DNA of 64,000 nucleotides from Astrothelium macrocarpum (GCA_021030915.1 JAGEMR010000076.1:1-64000), one strand, 5' to 3'; shown: positions 21,754-34,794, counted from the first letter of the stretch. Made by a program: numbers and translations. The notes: generated by a model not told the origin, from the letters alone.

Positions 21754-24700
21754 TCACACCTTGGATGGTGAAGCAGCTGGCTGATTCTCCACACTCTCCT
21801 CCCACTTCTCATTACCATCCTCCTCGTCGTTTTGACCATCCCCTGTTGATGGCTGGCTACTCTTTTCTTTCTGCTCCTCCATTAATCGATGTTGCTCCTC
21901 AGGCTGTACGCCTTCCGTGTCATCGCCCGGACCTTGAGGATCATCACTTGCAGCCGCCATCTTGAGCTGCCCGCTCGGGAACTGGACAGGCGGCTTGCCC
22001 GAAGGTGAAGTATCGGCATCGAAAGCGTCCACTTGCACTTCATGGAACCAGCCTCCCTTTTCCCATTCCCAGCCCTCATAGTAGACGTTCTCCCTGCGCA
22101 CTTCGCGATTGACGATGCCTTGGAGCAGTTCGTTCAGTCGAGGGAATGAGATTGGCTTCAGAATCCAGGCATCGAAGCCAGCGTCAACATACGTCTTGCG
22201 ATCTTTCTCAATCAGGGAAGCCGAGACAGCAATTATTGGAACACGGCCATTTAGTTTAGCTCGAGTTGAAAGGGTATGCGACGGTGTGGATTTTTCAAAA
22301 GAGCGGATCATCTTTGTTGATGTTAGGCCGTCAACAATGGGCATCTGTGAATATCAACGTTAGCTTACGGAGTGAAGTCTCCAGTATGAATAATAAAAAT
22401 AATATCTTACTTGCATATCCATCAGGACGACGTCGAAAAATCCGCTGTGTTCCCCGTACATGCTCGAGCACTCTTCGCCATTGACAGTGAGTTGGATCTC
22501 GTGTCCAAATTTTTCCAATCGTTTTTTGACAATCTTGCTATTCACGGGATCGTCTTCCGCTACCAGGACCCTGAGATTTTCAACCGTCGGATTGCCGTGT
22601 TCGTCAACGCTTGATGATCGCGTCTTTGATGATTCTACTTCCCTGCCAGCGGTCATCTCGCTCGTAGTAGATGCCTTTTCGGACAACTCTTCGAGCCGGT
22701 CCGAGGTAAAAGGATCGTCACGAGGCATGGGAGTTACCGCCTCTTCTGGTACCTTTACAGCCCGCAAGGGTCTTTTGGAGTCCACTACTTTCTGCTCTCC
22801 CGGACTATCCACCTCGGTTTTTAATTGACGCAGATACTCTGGTGCAGAGGTCGCTTCTACGGGCACTGCTTCTTTTCCAGAGTGTCGCGACCCTGGTCTG
22901 CTGCTGACTTGCTGACTAGCTCCCTTGTCCATTTTTGGTCTAGCAGCGATACTCTGGTTCGTGGAGCCTCGACGATGACCACTACTGCTACGATGATCTT
23001 GACCGATTATCTGCGGCTCTTGAATGGCTTCAATAAGTCGGTCAACATCGCTTTTGGCGCTCTGAGTCGATGACTGAGATCGAAGACTCCTTAATGACTT
23101 TTTGGAGTTGATGCTATCAGCGCTGTCCCTACGCGCAAGTGCAGTAGCACCAGTTGGACTGTCGGCACCTGAGGTAGATATTTGCACTCGTGAGTTCGGG
23201 CGTACTAATGTGACTTCTTGTGTAGATGCTGATAACTTGGGTTGTGGAGTGTTGCTACCAGTCGTCGTTACATGATCGAGAGGTGATTCATCCCTGGTAT
23301 CTGGTGGAGTGATGGTGGCGTCAGAGCTAACACTTGCGCGAGGTTCCGAATCGGGAAGATCGAATGGCAAGGTTAGGACAAAACGAGATCCTTTGCCTTC
23401 TTCTGATTTGAGTCGAAGTTGTCCTTCCATATTCCGAATAATCCGTGCCACCACGGCGAGGCCAAGACCTAATGTACGCTTTGCTTCATCATCTTTGGAT
23501 TCCGGAAGAGCTTTGTTTCCACTACCTATTAGACTCTCCTCCACCATAGCGTCAGTCTCAACTGACTGCACTTGCTCCAAGTCCCGAAAAAGTGCATCCA
23601 GCTTCTTTGCGTTCATACCAGCACCCGTGTCTTCAACGATGACCTCAATATCAACGTGATCATCCCGTCTTGATACAACGCGCATCTCTACTTTTACACC
23701 ACCTTCTGTAGTGTTCTGAATGGCGTTTGCTGTGACGTTGGAAATACATTGCCGAATCTTGCGTTGATCTCCAATGACACCTTCGGGTAAATCTTGTGCT
23801 TCGACAACTTCGTAGACCAATTGTTTTCTCCGGGCATCTCCCCGGAACATGTCGGTGGCCTCTCGTATTGTTGCTCTGAGGTCAAAGATTTCTCCTTTGA
23901 TAAGTTCAACCCCTTCCTCCGTCTTGGTCAAATCCAATAAATCGTTAATGACATAGATAAGAGACTTTGAGGCGGAATGCGATTTCGCAAGATTTTCCCT
24001 AGTCTCACTATCGAGTGATCCTTCCAGAGCAATCTCGAGGTAATTGATGATGGCATTAAGCGGAGTCCGAACTTCATGAGCGGAGTTGGCAAGTAATAAT
24101 TTCGTCAACTGACTGTTTTGCAAAGCGGCTTCCTTTTGCCTCCATACTTCGATGAACTTTCCGTAGACAAGACAGAGAACTGCTGCGGTCTCAATCTCTT
24201 CTTCTGACCACTCCTTGCATTTTCCTACAACAGTCTCACTCCAGGTTTTGAAACTCTTCCTTGGCTCCAGATAACCCTCTGTGCCTTCTTTGATGAACTT
24301 TTCGTAGGGATTACCCGCCCACCTGACCTCTTTGAGTTGGCCTTTTCGAAAAAAGACTATAAAGTCGTTTCCACCAACGGAGAGCGGTACGAGCAGCAAT
24401 CCAGCTACCACTTGAAATCCAGGTGGATAACGTAGATCAGGAAAATCTTCTCGTATGTCTTGTGATGAGGTCACAGACGTCAACTTCCGCATCCGTAAAT
24501 ATTCGAGCATGGCAAGTGCCTCTTGTGACTGCTCAAGAATGCCAAGTATCTTTGTCTCGTCACGAATTGAGAGTAACCCAAAATCGGCATCGAACAGCTT
24601 CAAGAGATCCTCTGAAGAGGCAACAATATACCCAGAAGGATTGTGTTGGGTCGGCACGGTATTAATAAGTTTTCGTGCCTGAAGTCGTGAAGCATATGAG

Positions 24701-26586
24701 AGACGCTCAATATTCCGCGATGCAGAATCACCGATTAAGCGGCACATTTTGCGGATTGGAAAAGCCACTCGCATACCCCTGGATCCATACGTGTGACAGG
24801 CAATCAATCCCCAAAGTTCCTCGAATGCATTGATGGAAATAGACATTGACGATCGGACAGCCATGTTTCCTAGATATTTCAAGTGGATAGGTGACATGGC
24901 GCGGAGATATGCGTACGTGAGATCCAGAGGATTTTCCAAGTCTTCTTTGGTGCGACAGACAAGTCTTGCTGTTTCTTGGTCTCTGTCATAGAGTAATCGA
25001 ACCTTGTTAATTTTGTAGAGATCTCTTGCTTGCTTCGGAATATCGGAGGCTGGAAAGTTGAGACCCTTGTAAAGATCCTTGGTCGCTCTTGGGTCAACCA
25101 GCTCCGTGACGACTCGACCATTCCACGTCTGGTCAAATTGGTAGATCATTACACGATGAAATCCAGTCAGTTCTTTCACAACTCCCACCAAAACTTTCAA
25201 GAACTTTTCCAAATTTGGAGCTCCGGCCAATTGCTCTTGGACTTGGGACATGATATTGAAAACCTCCATGGCGGCAGCCTCACCTTTGCGTTTCCTGGCA
25301 CTGCGTAGAACACGAAGTGGCCGACTGGTGTTTTGAGTACTCTCTGCTAATTCCTCAGGGGTTGGTTCGCTACTCAATGTATCCTCTGGTGGTTCTGGGG
25401 TAGTATCGTTAGGGGGAACTAATGGATTGTCCTGATCGTCTTCCAGCTCAAATTCACAGACGACCAGGTCCGGATTGGACTGGCTAATATGCATTGCACA
25501 CCAGAACTTCCGCGACCTCCTCTGTGGTGATCTTATAGCCATAGTGAATACCTCGGGACCATTAGTTGCAACATCAGCTTCCTCATCCCGGATGAAATCA
25601 ATATGATCGAGCATGTTATCGGCTTGGTCCTCGGAAAGAATATCGGTGAAGCTTTCCAAAGCAAAAAGTTGCTTTGGCGTATAGCCCATCATGCGCTTTG
25701 AATTCTCACTTACAACCCTAACAATTAGTTTTCCGTCTGCCTCTTCCTGCAACGCAAGTAAACAACCAAAGCCTTGGATTGCGCCTGGGATGTGGATCGG
25801 CTCGTCCTCACAGCGTTGTAATGTAGCTCCATCTCTTCCAGTAATAATAACATGCTTGCCTTCATAGACAACGTGCTTAAATCGGGCAGTTACCAAGCCA
25901 CCTGTTTCGTCGATACTCCCCGGGTTGCTTCTGACCGAAGGCGGTCGCTCTTCTGATTCTGGGATTGCGCTGGCTAAACTTTCGGATTTCACGGAGCCCG
26001 ATTCAGTGAAGAGCTGTGTCGTCTGCCGTGACGTATTGGCTCTCTGTTGGATGTCGGAGGAAGGCTGTGAATCTCTCCTGTTCGGCCGTGAACGCGAAGA
26101 GTTCCTGCTGGTAGGATCGTGCGCTGGATCTACGCTGCCTTGTCTTGCCGTTGGTGTACTCATACGTGGAAACTCGGTACTGCTTGCTGCCGAATAACGC
26201 CGCGCATGTGCGGGATTGTTGAAATATCCCTCATGTCTGTCAGAGCGCTGGGAAGGCGTGGGGTTGGGGTCAACCGAAACGAAAGAGCGTATTGGAAAGA
26301 CTCTGTCTGTGGAGCCAGGACTGAAGGAACCCGTAGGATCCGACAGTTCAGAGGCAGGGGATATCATTGTATCCTTTGCAATTCCACCTTGCTGTCTAAC
26401 GAGCGCATCTCTTCCTTCGGGCGACCATAGATTGTGATGCTGCGATGTTGATTGTTTGGGTGATTGTGAGGCTGGGGAGCTAGAAGATGCTCCTTGCCCT
26501 GTTTCAGGCGTGGATTCATCGCGCGCGGGATTAGCAGTAGTGTTTTTACCATTATCAGACTGGTTCGGCCACATTGCTGCGATCAC
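21754..26586 (-). CDS. Fungal phytochrome, hybrid histidine kinase (2 exons)
   Basis: The coding sequence joins 26586-22411 and 22344-21754 on the minus strand (1588 residues; the start could also be the ATG at 26574). After a disordered N-terminus of about 235 residues come the PAS-like domain with the bilin-attachment Cys259 (LQRCEDEPIHIPGAIQGFG), the GAF domain with PASDIP and a LRAMSPIHLKYL motif, the PHY domain with tongue residues WAGNP and PRKSFKTWSE, the HisKA box with His837 (SAHEVRTPLNA), the ATPase domain (N box, DTGAGM, LGLGLAVV), a long linker, and a receiver domain with phospho-acceptor Asp1390 (VLMDMQMP) and ILKPI lysine. The intron falls directly after the MDMQ codons. Such proteins are red-light sensors that signal through phosphorelay to stress MAPK pathways and light-dependent development. 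All key residues are present. Homologue: Aspergillus nidulans FphA. Confidence 0.95.
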
Positions 26587-28308
26587 CTGGGATTGCTAGA
26601 TAGCAAATCCAGAGCGGTGTTATTGAACGGCGCGTCTCGATCACGCCGTCTGACGGCTGTATGAACAGGCGACAGCCGTCCAATCGACGGGCCCGATTAG
26701 TTCAAGGGATCATTGAAGTAGGATTTGATCTTTTTCTGATGTCGTTCGTCAATGCCTCGTGGTTCTTGGCCCAAATACACTCAAAAGTGCTATATCAGCA
26801 AATCCTTCTTATTCCAATACGCTCTTCATCGATAACATTAATAGTTATTGCCTTAGGAAAGGATGGAGGTGTAACAGCGCGTACTTGAGGGCGGGATGGG
26901 TTCAGCGGTCGGCTTCGGTCTGTACAGGCCACCAGGTTATCGGAATGCAACGTTGGCAGTAATGTCACGAGCCTCCCTCTAACCGGGACGGATGTGCCGG
27001 TGCTTGGAAGCTGGTCGGGTGGATGGGCAGGTGTCCAAGCCAGATTGTCGATTAGAAGGCAGCGGGGACAAGCGGGCAGGAATTCGTCACTCTAGCGGGG
27101 ACAGCGTGACAAAGGGTGGAGATTCGAGAGAGCGGAATTTCCCAGTTCGGACGAGATTGGAAGCGACGAGTGCACACAAGGATGGACGCGACGGCGGGAG
27201 GAAAATGGGAGGGAGGACAGCAAGGGCGGGTGGTAGTGGGAGAGACAGATTAACATGGATTTTGACAAGTTCCATCAGGAGCCTCCCGCTATAGGATAGG
27301 GCTCGCAGCGGTTTACCGTGGTCTGTACTGCCTGACTGCGTAATGTAATCATCCAGGGGGCTGGGCAAAGAGCTGGTGCTGAAGATTACCGCGAACAAGC
27401 ATTACTCTAAACGTAGCATGATCATCCTCCGTCTGGCACACGGTGAATCGATTTCATCACCACTAGCATCATGGGCACTACCTGGGGCCCGACGCCGAGC
27501 GGCTGATTTAGTCTTGGCCATTCGGCGATCCAACCGACACAATGCCCGCGACTCTTCATAGAATTTAACCTTGGCAAATTCCGAGCCGTGTAAGTTGACG
27601 AGAGCCCCTTTTAAAACGAATGGCGTTGCCCAGGTAGTCGTATTTTTCCAATCTCACTCACACCACCTCACCGCGTCGCCCCCACTGATCGATGCTAGGT
27701 TAGGTATTCGCTATCTAGGCATTGCGGCAGCTCGAGTCGGGGCGGTTCAGAGACGGTGAGCCATAATTACTTGCGAGCCACAGGGTTCTTGCAAGAAAAA
27801 GAACTCCAGCGGGGATTGCTGCCAAGTTTCATCATTCGTACGTTGTCTCGCATTGGAAGACGAACCCTAGCAAGCAAGCAAGCATGGACGTCATTGTGGC
27901 GGCATAACCACGCCACAGAGAGAATGCCAATAACCGCATTCAAAATCCCATCTCCCACATATCGCAATTGTATCGTTTTAGCCTGGTCGATCCGCGTAGG
28001 ACCCACACCTGAGCCATCTGAGGAAAGCTCCGCATACTGTGTAATTGGTCAGTTGCATTATGAGAGCAAGGCAATCATACAACCTACAGCACTCGCCACC
28101 ACACACCATTTTATCCCCATAAGATGACAGTGAAAGAGTAACCCGACGGAGTGTGTATTGGCAAGCTACATAACTCCGTACCGGTAATGGCACCTGATCC
28201 GGTCAGGAGAAATGTGGAGCTCCCCGCCAAAACCCAAGCCACACTCGCGCTTTTGCATGTGTAAAAGGTTGAATTATCCCACAATGCCATCAATTCGCCT
28301 CCCCCAGA
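26587..28308. other. Divergent intergenic region (phytochrome / flavoprotein-ankyrin gene)
   Basis: About 1.7 kb between two divergently transcribed genes, so it probably holds both promoters. No coding frame is convincing. Confidence 0.55.
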
Positions 28309-30144
28309 ATGGATTCAGATGCAGAACCATCGTTGTCTCCATCCGACATCTGCCTGGCTGAACCAAATAACATTTTGCGAGTCCTTGTGGCTTCCACCAC
28401 TCCTCCCAACTTGTCCTTCACAACGCAGATCCTTCAGCATCTAAATCAACAACCTCATGTTTCCTTGCAAGCCATCGTTGACCCGTCGACATGCAAGGCT
28501 GTACCGCTTCTATACAGCTCCGTTCTCTGCCCAACCCTTCCAAACTGGACTCCCAATCAAAGCCCAAAACACACCCAAAGAATCCAGAGCAAAGCAGCCG
28601 AGCTTTGCGAATGGGCCGACCTCCTTGTCCTTGCCCCGTTTGATGCCGACACATTGGGACGATTGCTTCATGGCATAACAGATAATCTGCTACTCGAGCT
28701 TTTGAGGAGCTGGAATGTCTCCAAAAAGATTGTCTTGGTCCCGGGCATGTCCAATCTGATGTGGGAGAATCCGATGACACGGAAACAACTCAGCAAAATA
28801 CGTCGGAAATGGAATTGGATACGAGTCCTGTCTCCCGTGCTATGGGGCTTCGAGGGAGGACAAAGGAAGATCACTTCCGACGACGGTGTCGAGGAACTCT
28901 ACGAGGTCGTCCAAAACCAGATCGACCTAATGACCATTGGCCAAGACATTGAAATCGGCGTCTCGCGCACCTCTCACCCACAACTACCCAGCACACCCAC
29001 CCACACAACCCGCGTCACCCTACCCCCCGAAATCCTCACCATGATCCTCGACTTCACCGGCGACTGGGAGCTCGCCCAAAGCCTCAACATCTACACCAAC
29101 CTCCCCTCCCCACCCGAATGGCTCCGCCACCCGGACGTCTCCCTCCACTACATGCAAGACCTCGAATGGACACTCCTCACGGGGACCCTGCACGACCTAC
29201 GGCGCTTCTTCGACACGCGCTCCGTCCCGCGCTGGCTCTCCAAGGTCTCCATCCGCGTGATCATGCGCTTCGCCAAAATCCCCATCCTCGCACACCTCGA
29301 GACGCACCACCGCGACCTCTTCTGGGCCACCTTCGGCCACACCTTCCTCCCCGACAAAGCCTCCGCCGTCTTCGCCCAACCAGCGCTGCTCGAGTACTGG
29401 CGCACGTCGCCCAGCTTCCTGACCAAAGAGTACACAGCCGAGGCGCTCGACGGCGCGTCGCGCGCGGCCTTCCTCGACGTGCTCGAGTGGTGGCGCGGCT
29501 CCGGGCTGCCGCTCAAATACACCGAGGCGGCGCTGGAGCAGGCGACGGCGAAGGGCCACGTCGACGTGCTGGGGTGGTGGAAGCGCGCCGCGACCACCGC
29601 GTCGGCAGACGTCGAGGGGGAGTTCGCGTCGACGCTGCGGTTGCCGGCGCCGCTGCGCCTGCTCCCGGGGAAATCGCTGTGCTGTGCGGCGCAGGCCGGC
29701 AGCTATCCCGCGCTGACGTGGTGGCTGGATTCCGGGCTGCCGCTGCCGCATGCGGCGGATGTGCCGCGGATTGCGAGTGCGCATGGGCATGTGGCGCTGT
29801 TGGAGCTGTGGTTGCGGCGGCGGCCGGGGGATTTTGCGACGATGCCGGTGGATAATCAGGTGTTGGTTGGGGCGACGAAGGCGGGGCATGTGGAGGTGTT
29901 GGAGTGGTGGGCTGGGTTGGCGAGGGGGAGGAGGGTGGTTGGGCAAGAAGGTGGTGGGGGTGGGGGGAAGGGAGGGAGGATGGCGGGGGTGAGGGTGGAG
30001 TATAAGACTTGGGATGTGGAGGAGGCGTTGGAGGATGGGGTGCAGGGGGAAAGAGGGAAGGAGGTGCGGAGGTGGTGGGCGAGGAATGGGTTGAATTTGG
30101 GCTTGGGGACGAGTGAGTGGATGAAGACGAGAGTTTTGAGTTAA
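28309..30144 (+). CDS. Hal3/PPCDC-like flavoprotein domain fused to ankyrin-like repeats
   Basis: A single-exon frame of 611 residues. Residues 20-215 match the homo-oligomeric flavin-containing Cys decarboxylase fold: LRVLVASTTPPN at the phosphate end of FMN, EWADLLVLAPFDADTLGRLL (101-120), GITDNLLLELLRSW, and PGMSNLMWENPMT (145-157). The C-terminal half has ankyrin-like units with repeated (V/A)LEWW/LGWWK, as in fungal proteins of the DVLEWW type. Three catalytic features of PPC decarboxylase/Hal3 are changed: the His of the HxELRRWAD motif is Ala96, the Asn of PAMN is Ser148, and the substrate-flap cysteine has no counterpart in LWGFEGGQRK. FMN binding without decarboxylation is therefore likely (inference). 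The last ~60 residues are glycine-rich and encoded by very G-rich DNA, and composition rises sharply in GC from about 28,980 on. Confidence 0.8.
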   Translation: MDSDAEPSLSPSDICLAEPNNILRVLVASTTPPNLSFTTQILQHLNQQPHVSLQAIVDPSTCKAVPLLYSSVLCPTLPNWTPNQSPKHTQRIQSKAAELCEWADLLVLAPFDADTLGRLLHGITDNLLLELLRSWNVSKKIVLVPGMSNLMWENPMTRKQLSKIRRKWNWIRVLSPVLWGFEGGQRKITSDDGVEELYEVVQNQIDLMTIGQDIEIGVSRTSHPQLPSTPTHTTRVTLPPEILTMILDFTGDWELAQSLNIYTNLPSPPEWLRHPDVSLHYMQDLEWTLLTGTLHDLRRFFDTRSVPRWLSKVSIRVIMRFAKIPILAHLETHHRDLFWATFGHTFLPDKASAVFAQPALLEYWRTSPSFLTKEYTAEALDGASRAAFLDVLEWWRGSGLPLKYTEAALEQATAKGHVDVLGWWKRAATTASADVEGEFASTLRLPAPLRLLPGKSLCCAAQAGSYPALTWWLDSGLPLPHAADVPRIASAHGHVALLELWLRRRPGDFATMPVDNQVLVGATKAGHVEVLEWWAGLARGRRVVGQEGGGGGGKGGRMAGVRVEYKTWDVEEALEDGVQGERGKEVRRWWARNGLNLGLGTSEWMKTRVLS

Positions 30145-30373
30145 GTAGAAGGTTCATTGGCAGAGTGATGTTTGGATTTTATTACTGGACGGCATGGAAA
30201 AAAGGGATTCATTAGTAGTGTAAGTCTATTGCTCAACCTATGTCTGCATAAAAGGGGATGGTATCTATAGTGTCGTCGCTCGTCATGTCGTGTAGTACCC
30301 TACCACAGAGGAAAATAATTATTTGCCGTGAAAATAATCAGAATCACTAGAAGAGAAAAAGAGAAAGCCCAGG

Positions 30374-33300
30374 TTACTTTCCTTGACTCTGTAGATACTC
30401 CACGAGCTGAGTGACTTGCTGCCGAGTCTCGTCGTCCAGCTGTTCTTGAGGCGGGCCGAGAATTTTTGGGAGGAGAGGCATGAGCTTTGGAGTAAGCTGT
30501 CGCATCGTCTCGTCACCAGATTGATCTACGAAACTTGTCAGTCTTCCACAAGGTAAAATTAGGAATAACACCTCTTACATAGTTGCACGATCATTTTGAA
30601 AATTGGCCCATTTTCTTCAAAGTCTTCTCTAAGTGGCAAGAGATCCAACAGACTTGGCAGCACTTCTTGCAAGGGCACATTGTTTTTGTGCTTGCTAATC
30701 ATGCGACTCACACATCCCGCAGAGTTGTCAAGAAGCCTGGCCGCCTGGCCAGCATGGAGCAAGGGCTCCAATTTACCTAGAATCGTACCGTAATTGCTAA
30801 GAATTTCCTTGTCGCTGTCGGATTTTTCACAGAGGAGGCCAATGCCGTAGACAGCATTCGATTTCGTCTCTGGATCTTCATCGCCCATCCGATGAACCAG
30901 CACTCTCATGAGTCCCGCTGTGTGCGGTGTAACGGCACTCCCCATGTTGCCAATGCATTCGGCGATTGTGCCAATAGCACAACTTCGCTCTGCTGATTCT
31001 TGACTGCTTGCGTATTTGAGAATGGGTTTCTCAAATTCCTTCCAGCCCTGGCTAAAACTCTCTCCGAGGGCAGCTGCAAGACAAGTTACGACCTCCATGG
31101 CAGTCTCAATAACAAGCCAATCGTATTCGGATGATTCTTCTAGCGCATCAGCAGTTTCATCTTCCCCTGCATCTTGCTGACACGGGTGAGTTTTGTTTAA
31201 TGTTTCAAGTATTTGGTTCTTGATCTGAGGCACAACTGCTTCGTTCTCATTCATGAGAATGGCAGGACCGCAGAGCTTCAATGTTGTAGCAAGAGAGCGA
31301 TTGATATCAGTCACAGTACCCCTAACTTCGTTAGCTTGTGATATGGTTATAGGAATGGTTGCGCCTGGGAAGACGGTAGTGCATTATCAGATCTTGTTCA
31401 AATCGCGTTCTCAGCAACCGCGTAATGCGTCTGAGTGAGCTGGGTATAGCGAAGAAGCGTCATCATGATTAAAGAGAAAGCAGCGCCTTTCCATAACATA
31501 CCTATCTTCCTCATCCACCCAAAGCGCAAGCGTACCAGTCATTGCAAGTGTGCCAAGCTTGGTCAACTCGGCTGTCGGTTGTACTTGAAGCGGTAATCCA
31601 GGTTTCCACTTTTCCATTCCATTTTTCTCGGCCAACTCCCAGAGCATTGCGTAGGCACGCCAAAGTGTTGTAATACTAGTCTTTCGAACCCCCTCATACG
31701 AGTGGTCCATCAGAGGTAAAACGGTCTCCACGGTTGATTCAAAAAAGGGAAGAAATTTGCTTTTGGTAGATGAAAGGACATCTCCAATTACTTCGACCGC
31801 AATCTCTTTCTCCATTGCTACGGCAGTAGCAGTCTCCAAGTCGTCCCATTCGTCATCGTCATCGATAGGATTGAATGACTCATCGGCATCGTCATCCTCG
31901 AACGAAGCAACCTTGACTTTCTTTCCAGCAATTGTAACTTCGGCCCCAAGAAGATCTTTCGCCTCCTCGCCTAGCTCAACATCCAATCCATCCTCTTCTT
32001 GCTTCAGGCTTTCAATTAAGCCCTTGACTACACCAGGAAGATACGGTTCAAAATCTTCTCCGTACACCTTAGCGATAGTACTCCAGAGAATGTAGCTCGT
32101 CTCTTTGAGTCTCGGATGATCAAGATTTAGAGCCTCCTCCGAAGCCACTAAGAGACCTTGCACATAGGGTTGAAATGGTCCCGCGCCAACAGCTGCAGCG
32201 ATTTTGCCAATTGAATCGCAGGTAGTCGCCCGTAAATCCAACTCTTCCTGGCTATCTTTGATATTGACATTCTTTCCAAAGGCATCCATGGTTTGTTTGT
32301 AATATGGTAAGAATGCCTCTTCTGATGCGGCAGCTATTGCTCCAACGGCAGCGATTGCTGGGGCCTTCACCTTGAATTCTGGATGGTCGAAGAGTTGACT
32401 GATTCGTGGAACAAGTTCTGGTACATACCTTGCGGCGTCCTCTTTTGCCAGCCCTTCTATGAGGGAATCAACCGCATTACAACTCTGTCGCACAATGTCA
32501 AGGTTTGTTTCTGCACCGGGACCCTGCAATTGAGACATGGCGACATCGAAATTCCGAACCAATGCAGGTATTAGTCGAGCATGTTCTTTGCCCATGTCTT
32601 CAGCAAGATCGTCGGCTAGCCGTGCAACGCCACTCAAAGCTGCGGAACGGACCTTGGCATCCTGGTCATTAAGCAAATGCAGGACCATGGGCAAGATTTC
32701 GTTCAATTGCGTATTGATAAAATCCGGCGCACCCTCAACGCACATGCCCAGAGCGAGGATACCTGCTCGTCTTTTTTCCGGCTCTTGGGACGAGACATAA
32801 GGTCCAATTGCCTTTAACAAAGGCACGACGACTTGACTGGGTGGGAGGCTACTCGCGAGGATATCCAGGAAACCAAGAGCAGATCGGGCAGGAGTGAGGT
32901 CCTCCTCGTCGCTACTTAAATCTCCTAATTCAGGAACAATCTGCAGAGTCCTAATCGTTATTTCTTCACCTAACCTAAGGCCCTGAATTTTCAATCGTCG
33001 AAGCTTGACGCATTGCATCAGAAAGGACAGAGCTTGTACTCTTGAATCTTCTGAAAGGTCCGTATCTGTAGCAATGTTAAGCATAAATTGAACGAGGTTT
33101 TTGAAATGGGTATTGAGTATTGCTGGATTTCCTGCAAGAAGGGTCTGAAGGACTTCGAAGGCTTGCATGGCATGATCCTCATCCCCATCATCCACTGATG
33201 TCTTGAGAACAGCCACCATGTTTGGAATTGTTTGTTGAATCAGCCGCAGCGACTTGGGGTCTTCGTCTGTGTCAATACTAAAGGAGAGCTGTGCAATGGC

Positions 33301-33905
33301 CAACATTGTATTTATGCGCACTTCCACATTCTCTGGGTCTTGAATAGTTCGAGTAAACAGCGTCAGCATGTCGGAGGCGTTATCAGCAAACATTTCACTG
33401 GCGACTTCAAGCAACGTGTAGAGAATGTAGACAGCGACTTCTCGTTGGCGAGCAGTTTCACTGGTGGCGCCTTGTTGCAATATCCTGGGCAGATCTGACC
33501 ACTCTCCATCTTGTAAGTCCTGTTGAGCGATTGCAGAAACCACACGAGCAGAAGAGTGTCGAATCAAGGTAGAATTCTCTTTGAAAGTTGATTCAAGGAG
33601 CTGATTTCGTATCTGGGGTTTTTGGTCAGTTGGTACTGCTGCCCAATGCCGTTGTACCAGTTTCCGAGATTCCACAGCTGCAAGTTGCCTGATTTCATCT
33701 TTCCCATTGCTTGTCAATATGTGGAGTAGGTAGGCGAGTGCGGTAGGCGACGTGTAATATTCCTTATTAAGGGTTGCTGTAGCTGCCTTGACGCGCTCAG
33801 TATCCGCTGAAGAGCAAACAATTAGCCGTGTACCGTCACAAAAGGCTGAGGGAGCGCACGCTGGAGCAAGCTCTCGAGGAGCTGCACAAATCGGTTCTGG
33901 TCCAT
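30374..33905 (-). CDS. KAP123: Importin-beta family karyopherin KAP123 (importin-4), 4 exons
   Basis: On the minus strand the coding sequence joins 33905-33860, 33806-31502, 31321-30579 and 30525-30374, giving 1081 residues, the usual size. It is an all-helical HEAT-repeat protein starting MDQNRFVQLLESLLQ, with PDTERVKAAT formed across the first junction. Recognisable blocks include RQLAAVESRKLV, GDLSSDEEDLTP and the acidic loop FEDDDADESFNPIDDDDEWDDLE seen in this family, and it ends DDETRQQVTQLVEYLQ. It carries ribosomal proteins and histones H3/H4 into the nucleus with Ran-GTP. The first donor (GTGCGC after CAG C) was chosen over a downstream GT because only this gives the family's PDTERVKAAT. 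Confidence 0.95.
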
Positions 33906-34169
33906 GAAAAGGCGCAAAGTATCACGAGGACACTGAATAGCAGAAAATCGCGAGCATATGAGTGATTGGAGACGGGATGGTGGGGAGAACGGGAAGCGCG
34001 AGCCGGTAATTCAAAAAGAAAATAATTTTGGTAGCTTTGGTGGGGTCCAATTTGGACTCGTGTTTATTTTGCGTGTCATCATTTCGGCCCCTGACTTCAT
34101 CGGAAAACTTCCCTCGCCGTCTAGCTTTACAATTTTTCAAACTATGCACCAGATTTTATTTCCGTTGCG

Positions 34170-34398
34170 TTATATACAACAATACGAAATGTCACCCGCG
34201 ACCATGAGAGGGATGATCGCTACACGCCTTACAAGAAGGCCCTCAACAACAATGAACAAGAAACATTTAAAGGATAATTCTCGACAAATTTTTTCAACAA
34301 ATTCCGGGTGCTGAAAATAGAGTGAGGCCCTCCCTACAATGCCTGCGGCGATTAAATCTCTCTTCCCGGGTGACATTTCATATTGCAACCCATTGTGA
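34170..34398. repeat. MITE-like element, family 1, copy 3
   Basis: The left arm holds CAATACGAAATGTCACCCGCG; the right arm holds CCCGGGTGACATTTCATATT and ends near GCAACCCATTGTG. The centre carries subfamily A phrases (GGCCCTCAACAACAATGAA, CGACAAATTTTTTCAACAA). It lies about 265 bp upstream of the KAP123 start codon and may affect its promoter. Confidence 0.75.
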
Positions 34399-34588
34399 CA
34401 GATCCAGGAGTCATCACTTCATCCTTGTGCTCCTATCTCTCTTTTTCTGCGCACGTCCTTCTCTACACTTTCATTGGCTCAAATTGGGCTTTGAAAACGT
34501 TTATGAAATAAATAATATTACACACTGTATTAAAAGAAAATTCTCCGCAATCGTCTTCCTTTCTCTTTTCTTCAATCACTAAAACAAA

Positions 34589-34700
34589 TCACATTTCCGG
34601 TATTATAACCTCCACGACTGGGGCTTCCACGATCATCTCCACGACCATCACGACCGCCACAATCACCACTATGGTCACGGCCGCTACGATCTCCATCGTA
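34589..34700 (-). pseudogene. 3' fragment of a helicase-like gene (RGG tail)
   Basis: Read on the minus strand, this stretch encodes a G/R/D-rich tail with GRGDDRGSPSRGGY before a stop at 34589. It matches the tail and 3' flank of the helicase-like remnant at 52225-53347, including the shared downstream GGGCTTTGAAAACG and AAATAAATAATATTA. No upstream coding part is present, so it is a duplicated fragment. Confidence 0.55.
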
Positions 34701-34794
34701 AGTAAGTCACTTCCCAGCCCTCGAGACCAAATTCTACCCACTAGAGTCTACATACAACATCCGAGATAAGTCTCTGGTACACCTTTGTGTTTGC

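Noticed and set aside
29118..30157. Several 200+ residue frames overlapping the flavoprotein-ankyrin gene
   Set aside because: High GC removes stop codons in all frames; only the plus frame from 28309 shows homologous motifs.
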